Shown here: positions 15,126-20,028 of the stretch, piece after piece | How the letters are laid out: every line of letters begins with the position of its first letter | How positions within the stretch are numbered: the stretch's first letter is position 1 | Origin: Barthelona sp. PAP020 | Taxonomy: Eukaryota > Metamonada: BaSk clade | Length of the DNA: 20,028 bases | Assembly (NCBI GenBank): GCA_040182905.1 | Contig: JARQWU010000197.1 | Span: forward strand, 1-20,028 | Reading direction: 5' to 3' | The notes under the pieces: model-generated | Seen by the model: only the letters and a program-made list of their open reading frames with translations | Told to the model about the DNA's origin: nothing | The model's database searches: none | Program-made: the position numbers and the translations under genes

Positions 15126-16688
15126 ATGCTGACGAATACTGTTCCTGTTGCGTTAGAAGAAGCGCCAACACAATTATCATCAAAAGCGAGAAGAGAATAT
15201 ATTACAACTTCGCTTTATTCACCATATGCCAGAAAACCTGCCGTGTTATCAAAGAAAAAACAGTACAAAAAGAATGAAAAAACATCTGATGACATGGATA
15301 TTCAAGAATTTTTTCCTGAGATGGGTATTGCTGATCCCAATAATCCTGAAACAGTTGAATATTTTAGAAAATATAATAACATAATGAAATATATGTTTGG
15401 TGATCGTTACGATGCGAAAAAAGTGCGAAAAATAATGAAAAAACAACAAGCAGAAAAAGTAAAGTACAATAATTTAAAAGTTTTTCATCACACAGATCCA
15501 AAAGTACCAAAAGAAATGCGTCATTTAACTCCAGAGCTTGGACAAATAGCTCAAACTACTTTTAGAATGTCATTTGCTAGTCAACTTTTAAGGTTATTGA
15601 TTGCTTCTTTTAATGATAAAGATTTGAACGAAGATATTCATTTTCCAACGAATATTATTCGTAAAATTGATAGTTTTGCTGAACAATATAAAAATAGCAT
15701 AAATATTCAGACTGCTGCTCGAGTTTATTCTCTTGTTTTATCTGGAAAATTACCTCATAGTCGATTAGCAAAGGCAGATGTTGGAAACTATCTTTCTCTG
15801 CTGAATAAATTATTATCTGATTCATTAACTACACTTGAGATCGACTTTGAGGAAATTTCACCCGCAGTTATGACAGTTGATTTACATGACCCCAAAAATG
15901 GCTATATTTCGTTGTGGTTTGTTTTTCCACCAAACACAGTTCCTCCCCCAGAGACACCCATTATAGATAGAAACGATTTGGAAAGCATGGAAGAAAATGA
16001 ATATTCCAAGAACGATCTTGCCAAACAGCACAAAAAAATGAACAAGCTCATCAAAGAAAAAGATGAATTCACAGATAAAGAACTTGATGAAGAGGAACGT
16101 CGATTGGAGATTGAAGAACAAATAGAAATGTTTTTATATGACTCAATGGAAGAAATGGAGAAACAACAGATGCAACTGTTTGACAAGTTCTATTATATGA
16201 AATTTGTTGAAATGGAAGCCATGACAAAACTTGATGTGGATATATTAGATTATGAGTTACCCAAGCATCTAAAGATTTTAAGAACTTCTGTTCCTGTTTT
16301 AAAAGAGAGTATTTTGGCTCAAGGTGTATATTATGAAACAGCAGAAATCCTTGAAGCTGCTGGCTCTTCACAACAAGTACAAGGGCTGATTAATGATCTG
16401 TTAGAATTAGTTACAAAAATTCAAAGATTACTTCCTCAACTTAAACAAATCAGAACTGCTTTTGCTGCTTTGAGAATTATACCATCTGAAAATAAAGAAG
16501 ATTCAGACCCCGCAAAATTAATGAAAAGAACAGAAAAAATTATGGACAAATTATGTATTCATCCAAATTATCAATTGAAAAAGAAACAAAAAGTCACACT
16601 TCAATTATTTGTTGATTTAATTGATGACATGGTTGATGATTCTGAAAACATTGTTGAATCATTAAACTTTGTTTTGAAACAATTCTAA
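15126..16688 (+). CDS. Uncharacterised helical protein (520 aa)
   Basis: I do not recognise a family. The frame is open from about 15072, but only via TTG in T-rich leader sequence. The first ATG, 15126, gives MLTNTVPVALEEAPTQLSS and was chosen. The N-terminal 80 residues are polar and basic with a Tyr-rich patch (YITTSLYSPYARKP), then FFPEMGIADPNNPETVEYF. A charged lysine helix follows, then an all-helical region with LLRLLIASF and VYSLVLSGKLPHSRL. After WFVFPPNTVPPPETP (about residues 258-272) comes a strongly charged E/K/D coiled coil (about 278-350). A further helical bundle runs to the C-terminus. No active-site motif or membrane span is visible; W occurs only once. Codon use is normal and the stop is TAA. 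It is a real gene of unknown function, possibly lineage-specific or diverged beyond recognition by eye. Confidence 0.75.
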   Translation: MLTNTVPVALEEAPTQLSSKARREYITTSLYSPYARKPAVLSKKKQYKKNEKTSDDMDIQEFFPEMGIADPNNPETVEYFRKYNNIMKYMFGDRYDAKKVRKIMKKQQAEKVKYNNLKVFHHTDPKVPKEMRHLTPELGQIAQTTFRMSFASQLLRLLIASFNDKDLNEDIHFPTNIIRKIDSFAEQYKNSINIQTAARVYSLVLSGKLPHSRLAKADVGNYLSLLNKLLSDSLTTLEIDFEEISPAVMTVDLHDPKNGYISLWFVFPPNTVPPPETPIIDRNDLESMEENEYSKNDLAKQHKKMNKLIKEKDEFTDKELDEEERRLEIEEQIEMFLYDSMEEMEKQQMQLFDKFYYMKFVEMEAMTKLDVDILDYELPKHLKILRTSVPVLKESILAQGVYYETAEILEAAGSSQQVQGLINDLLELVTKIQRLLPQLKQIRTAFAALRIIPSENKEDSDPAKLMKRTEKIMDKLCIHPNYQLKKKQKVTLQLFVDLIDDMVDDSENIVESLNFVLKQF

Positions 16689-16862
16689 AGTTTTTTATTT
16701 GATGTAAATTAATTATTGTATTTCACTTATTATTTATTATACATAACATGAAAATACGCTTTTTTAAATGTTTGTTGGATTCAAAAGAGTTGAAAACTTG
16801 AAAAGAATGAGTCATTGTTGAAATTTTTTTTATTGTTGTTTGAAACAAAAATAGTTATTTGA

Positions 16863-18503
16863 ATGAATAGTCGAAATAGAGTTAGACGTGGAATTCAATC
16901 TTTAGATTATCGATCAAGAAGAGATAAAGATGTTTCTTTATCAAGAAAAGAATTTAGACGTCAAATGATGGGAGAATATAGACAAGAAGTTGATAAGAAG
17001 ATTGAACAACAGTTTTTAGAAGTTATTGAAGAAGAAATAATTGACTTATTAGATAGAATTAATACATACAGTAATTCATTGGAATTTGATGTTGATTTAT
17101 TAAAAGAATTAAAAGAATTAATACGTAGAAGTTCACCACATCCTCATAAATTAATTATTGAGAGTGGTATTGTTCAAAATTTCATCAATTTTTGTATCGA
17201 AAAATCCACTGAAATTTCCGAGGAAATATACTTAATAGTTTGGATTTTGAACAATTTATGTGGTGGTTCTTCATATATTACTCAATTTTGTATGTCTCAT
17301 GGCATTGTTGATATGTTAATGAGATTATTAATTGAAAACGAAGAGCCTAAGATTAAATGGCAGGCCATTTGGTGTCTAGGAAACATAATGTCGCACGATA
17401 TTCAATCAAGAGATCGAGTTTTGGCCTATAACCCCCTTGTTTATATATGTCGTTTCATTGAAGATCTTAATGAAGCAATGGTTGATTTGGCATCCAATGA
17501 TGAGTCAGATGATGTAAAATTTAGGGAATTATCACAAATCATGGAAACTTGTGTTTGGACGATATATACTGTTTTTTTACACATACCGTATCCATTGACT
17601 CAATTGCGCATTGTTGGCGAAATACTATTGACTACTCTTTCAATAGAAGAAAATGACATTGTTTTAGCTTGTTTGAAAACACTTCGTAACATATATCGGT
17701 CTAACGAGTTGGCACATTGTGATGATGTGGAAGACATATTACCATCTGATATGATTCTTGATTTAATTTTCTCGTTGATTGAAGAAAACCATATGAATGA
17801 GAACAGTGAGATTTTGCTAACTTGTCTAGCAGTTTTGGGAAATATGAGCCATTATCACGAGTTTGCCGACATGTTTTTTGACAATATGAATTTTGAGCTT
17901 TTCAAATCGCTCATTCTTGAAGGAACTATCAAGTGTCAATATAGTTGTACATGGGTAATGTCCAACTATTGTTTATTTTCATCCAAACATGTCGAGGCTT
18001 TTATTGAGTCAGGAATAGCCAACGATATCATACAGTTACTGTCATGTGAAGTCAGCGATATCCGAACCGAATCAATTTGGTGCATCTGTAATGCAATCCA
18101 TTCAAGTTCAAACGAACAAGTACATTGGTTTGTTGATAATGGTGTTATCTCTCCTTTGGTGAGCCTTCTATTGATCCAAAATTCACAAGTTATTTTGTTA
18201 ATTGTTGAAGCTTTCAAGAGAATTCTTGAGACTTCTCCAGATTATGAAGATAGTGGGGAAAATTTGTATAAATTATTCATTCTAAAGTGTAATGGTTATG
18301 AATATTTAATTGAGTTGACCTCTCACAGTGATTCTGGGGTTAGACAAGCAAGTGAACGTTTATTGGCTCAATATTTTTTTGAAAATGATGATTCAGACAA
18401 TTTTAACAGAATAGATGTTGACTCAGATTTTTATGTCAAAGAAGATGTTGAAGACAACAGTGTTTGCGATGATGAAATGTTTGAAGTTGGTAACGAAACG
18501 TAA
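16863..18503 (+). CDS. Importin alpha (karyopherin alpha), armadillo-repeat NLS receptor
   Basis: Adaptor that binds classical nuclear localisation signals and hands cargo to importin beta. The 546-residue product has the family's usual length (about 530-550). Residues 1-50 form an arginine-rich importin-beta-binding-like segment (RRGIQSLDYRSRRDK, then KEFRRQ). From about 70 to 500 are armadillo repeats. The NLS-binding W-x-x-x-N ladder is visible in WILNN (127-131), WCLGN (170-174), WVMSN and WCICN, the hallmark of importin alpha. One middle repeat has WTIYT, with the Asn replaced, in the region where the minor and major sites are separated. The C-terminus is acidic (about 505-546), as is usual for the Cse1/CAS-binding end. 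First ATG used; stop TAA. It lies 174 bp after the previous gene on the same strand and is preceded by a T8 tract. Confidence 0.88.
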   Translation: MNSRNRVRRGIQSLDYRSRRDKDVSLSRKEFRRQMMGEYRQEVDKKIEQQFLEVIEEEIIDLLDRINTYSNSLEFDVDLLKELKELIRRSSPHPHKLIIESGIVQNFINFCIEKSTEISEEIYLIVWILNNLCGGSSYITQFCMSHGIVDMLMRLLIENEEPKIKWQAIWCLGNIMSHDIQSRDRVLAYNPLVYICRFIEDLNEAMVDLASNDESDDVKFRELSQIMETCVWTIYTVFLHIPYPLTQLRIVGEILLTTLSIEENDIVLACLKTLRNIYRSNELAHCDDVEDILPSDMILDLIFSLIEENHMNENSEILLTCLAVLGNMSHYHEFADMFFDNMNFELFKSLILEGTIKCQYSCTWVMSNYCLFSSKHVEAFIESGIANDIIQLLSCEVSDIRTESIWCICNAIHSSSNEQVHWFVDNGVISPLVSLLLIQNSQVILLIVEAFKRILETSPDYEDSGENLYKLFILKCNGYEYLIELTSHSDSGVRQASERLLAQYFFENDDSDNFNRIDVDSDFYVKEDVEDNSVCDDEMFEVGNET

Positions 18504-18783
18504 TTGTGTAGCTCTTGTCACCAAAGTTTAATTGTAAGACTGCTTGGTTGGAATATTTTTCGATTTGAGGAGCCTCTATATTCTCCTGAAATAATATCTG
18601 AGAATTGAGAATTTAATAACTATTCTCCATTGTTGTTTGACATATGTTTCTATAATTGTATTTTTTTGTGCATTTGATCATATTAACACACAGCATCAAT
18701 TTTGTATGTTGAACGTTTGTAAATATACTGGCCTTTTTTTCTTTTTTATTATTATTTAATTCTTGATCACCTTTTTTGTTCTT
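18504..18783. other. Gene-free stretch after importin alpha with nested inverted repeats
   Basis: No useful frame. Between 18568 and 18627 there are overlapping inverted repeats: AGGAG/CTCCT (18568-18572 with 18583-18587), ATTCTC/GAGAAT (18580-18585 with 18600-18605), and GAGAAT/ATTCTC (18607-18612 with 18622-18627). They lie 65-125 bases after the importin alpha stop, so a 3' UTR structure is possible. Confidence 0.4.
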
Positions 18784-18900
18784 TGAAAAAGGAATAGATT
18801 TCACACAAAAGATAAGACAAAGGTGTTTAAGTTTTTTCTTGCAATTTCTGATATTAAAACTTGTTGATAAATGGTTTGCAGTGATTTGAGCAAAATGTAT
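18784..18900 (+). repeat. Dispersed repeat, copy C (head only)
   Basis: The stretch ATAGATTTCACACAAAAGATA, then GGTGTTTAAG and TTTCTTGCAATTTCTGATATTAA, aligns with the heads of copies A, B and D in the same orientation. Similarity fades after about 18860 and no tail module follows, so this copy is truncated or strongly diverged. Confidence 0.65.
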
Positions 18901-19218
18901 CACAGAAGGTAATTCACAAGGGCAAAACGGGGAATGTCGGGATGCATTCGTGCATGTTAACTAATACTTCACATTATACCAGCAAATTTTCCATATTCCT
19001 AATCTCTAAATACTGAAGGTTTATGTCACAAAATTTCAGCAGTCAACTACGACTTTGCAGGAAAAATTTTCCGGCAATCTTTACAAGTTTGAATTTCAAA
19101 TTTTGAAGAAATTCATCAAAAATAACATTGATGAACAATACAGCATCACAGAAAGTGGATTCTTTCTTTTTTATAAAGGGCAATCAGTTTACAAACCAGA
19201 ATCAGAGCAAGAATTGAC
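18901..19218. other. Gene-free stretch between repeat copies C and D
   Basis: It holds a perfect 5-bp hairpin with a TTCG loop (18942-18955, ATGCA/TGCAT) and an open frame without ATG from about 19010 that reads into copy D (see findings). I see no supported gene. Confidence 0.4.
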
Positions 19219-19604
19219 AAGTGTTCGTCAAAGCGGATATATTTCACGTAAGACACAATATAAATGCGTTTAAGGTTTCTTCTTGCAATTTCTGATGTTA
19301 ATGGGTATCAAAATTGAAAAGCTCAAACAATAACATGAAATCGTAAGAATGCTAAGAATAAGGATACAAGTGTACACAATAGGTAAGCAAGGAATTACAA
19401 GGTTTCATCAAGGAAACCCACAGAAGAACAATCAAGATTTATTGGCAAGAAAGAAAAAGATTATTAAACTTTTATTCAGATAATTCCCCATCCACACCTA
19501 AAGTATTTCTTTTCTTTTTTGGAGTGTTCTTAACCATCCACGTAAAACGACTCAATTGCAAGTACCCCAAACTCTAACTGAGAATAATAAAGGTCTTTAC
19601 TGAT
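19219..19604 (+). repeat. Dispersed ~380-bp repeat, copy D (reference copy)
   Basis: The most complete copy. The head is AGTGTTCGTCAAAGCGG with a core at 19269-19326 shared with copy A (55/58). It is followed by a weakly conserved middle, then CCTAAAGTATTTC with a T-rich tract (19499-19520). The tail module 19522-19571 is shared with 5028-5077 (47/50), and the end block GAGAATAATAAAGGTCTTTA is shared with copy B. Head and tail modules each begin with AGTGTTC. No inverted termini or target duplications are seen. Confidence 0.75.
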
Positions 19605-19978
19605 TTATGAGTTGAAACATCGAAATATCTAACATATGAAAATCTGAGCATGTCCAACTCAAAAATGTTGTAAAACTTGCACGAAAAAAAGACGACAGTT
19701 TACTCAAAAACTCCATCAATGTGGAAGCGATGTTTGACTGGTAAAGAAAGAAAAATTTCCCTAAATATTCAAAAATTTTGATTGATAATCATTTATTTGT
19801 TTCATCATTAGTCTAGTTTTCAGAATCAAATTTTTTTATATGCAAAAGTGAAAGAAAGGTCAAGCTGCTAACTTTTTAACCACAACCCCTACACCCAAGA
19901 GTTGGATATAAACTATTCAGAATTTAATGTAATAAATAACCAAAAAGAAATGTATTCTCAAAAATTTACCGGTTAAAC
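19605..19978. other. Gene-free stretch, nothing recognised
   Basis: AT-rich sequence without a convincing frame, RNA gene or repeat copy. Its right end is the 3' UTR side of the minus-strand gene that ends at 19979. Confidence 0.5.
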
Positions 19979-20028
19979 TTAATCATCATCACTTTCATCA
20001 GCATTTTCATCAATATATTGATGCATAT
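19979..20028 (-). CDS. C-terminal end of an acidic-tailed protein, possibly beta-tubulin (partial)
   Basis: On the minus strand the sequence enters from the right edge and reads MHQYIDENADESDDD before TAA (19979-19981). The frame is open to the edge. The pattern Q-Y-x-D-x-x-A-D-E followed by acidic residues matches the end of beta-tubulin, where family members read QQYQDATADEE.., so this may be the final 16 codons of a diverged beta-tubulin. With so few residues, other acidic-tailed proteins cannot be excluded. The call of a coding end is firmer than the identity. Confidence 0.4.
   Translation of the reverse strand, partial: MHQYIDENADESDDD

Noticed and set aside
15882-16371. Minus-strand frames opposite the gene at 15126-16688
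   Set aside because: Antisense shadows of a charged coiled-coil coding region; no independent start context or motif.

Overview
This is a nuclear genomic window from an AT-rich, gene-dense, intron-poor unicellular eukaryote, probably a free-living flagellate or amoeboflagellate. The evidence is the set of eukaryote-only proteins (eIF5B, RLP24, a TFIIIC TPR subunit, importin alpha), a Pol III tRNA gene with an AAT (inosine-type) anticodon, single-exon genes packed 50-250 bp apart on both strands, and a protein with sperm-tail PG (SHIPPO) repeats typical of species that build axonemes. The standard stop codons fit every gene: eleven end in TAA, one in TGA and none in TAG. I cannot name the lineage. 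Heterolobosea or a metamonad-like group would fit the base composition and architecture, but that is inference.

Layout. 1-264 (-) is the N-terminus of cytosolic TyrRS. 448-939 (-) is the 60S assembly factor RLP24, divergent from eIF5B (1090-4047, +). 4048-5638 is a gene-free island. It holds copies of a dispersed repeat of about 380 bp and a compact hairpin-rich block (about 4720-5025) that ends in T9 and looks like an unannotated Pol III RNA. 5639-5712 (-) is tRNA-Ile(AAT). 5820-7136 (-) is an unrecognised protein, divergent from ribosomal protein uL29/RPL35 (7293-7646, +). 7748-8767 (-) is the PG-repeat protein. 9029-11041 (+) is a HEAT-repeat protein. 11332-11970 (-) is a small basic protein with two RRM-like folds. 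12027-14432 (-) is a TFIIIC subunit of the GTF3C3/TFC4 type. 14631-15032 (+) is best read as a small gene with a 39-nt intron. 15126-16688 (+) is an unrecognised helical protein. 16863-18503 (+) is importin alpha. 18504-19978 is a second gene-free island with two more repeat copies, and 19979-20028 (-) is an acidic protein C-terminus resembling beta-tubulin.

Most recognisable genes serve the translation and Pol III machinery: TyrRS, RLP24, eIF5B, uL29, tRNA-Ile and TFIIIC. There is no operon logic; adjacency is mostly divergent pairs sharing short promoters. Several genes carry a T7-T16 tract on the sense strand shortly before the ATG. The points most worth a second look are the structured RNA candidate, the repeat family confined to the two islands, the very short intron, and the internal peptide repeats of eIF5B.
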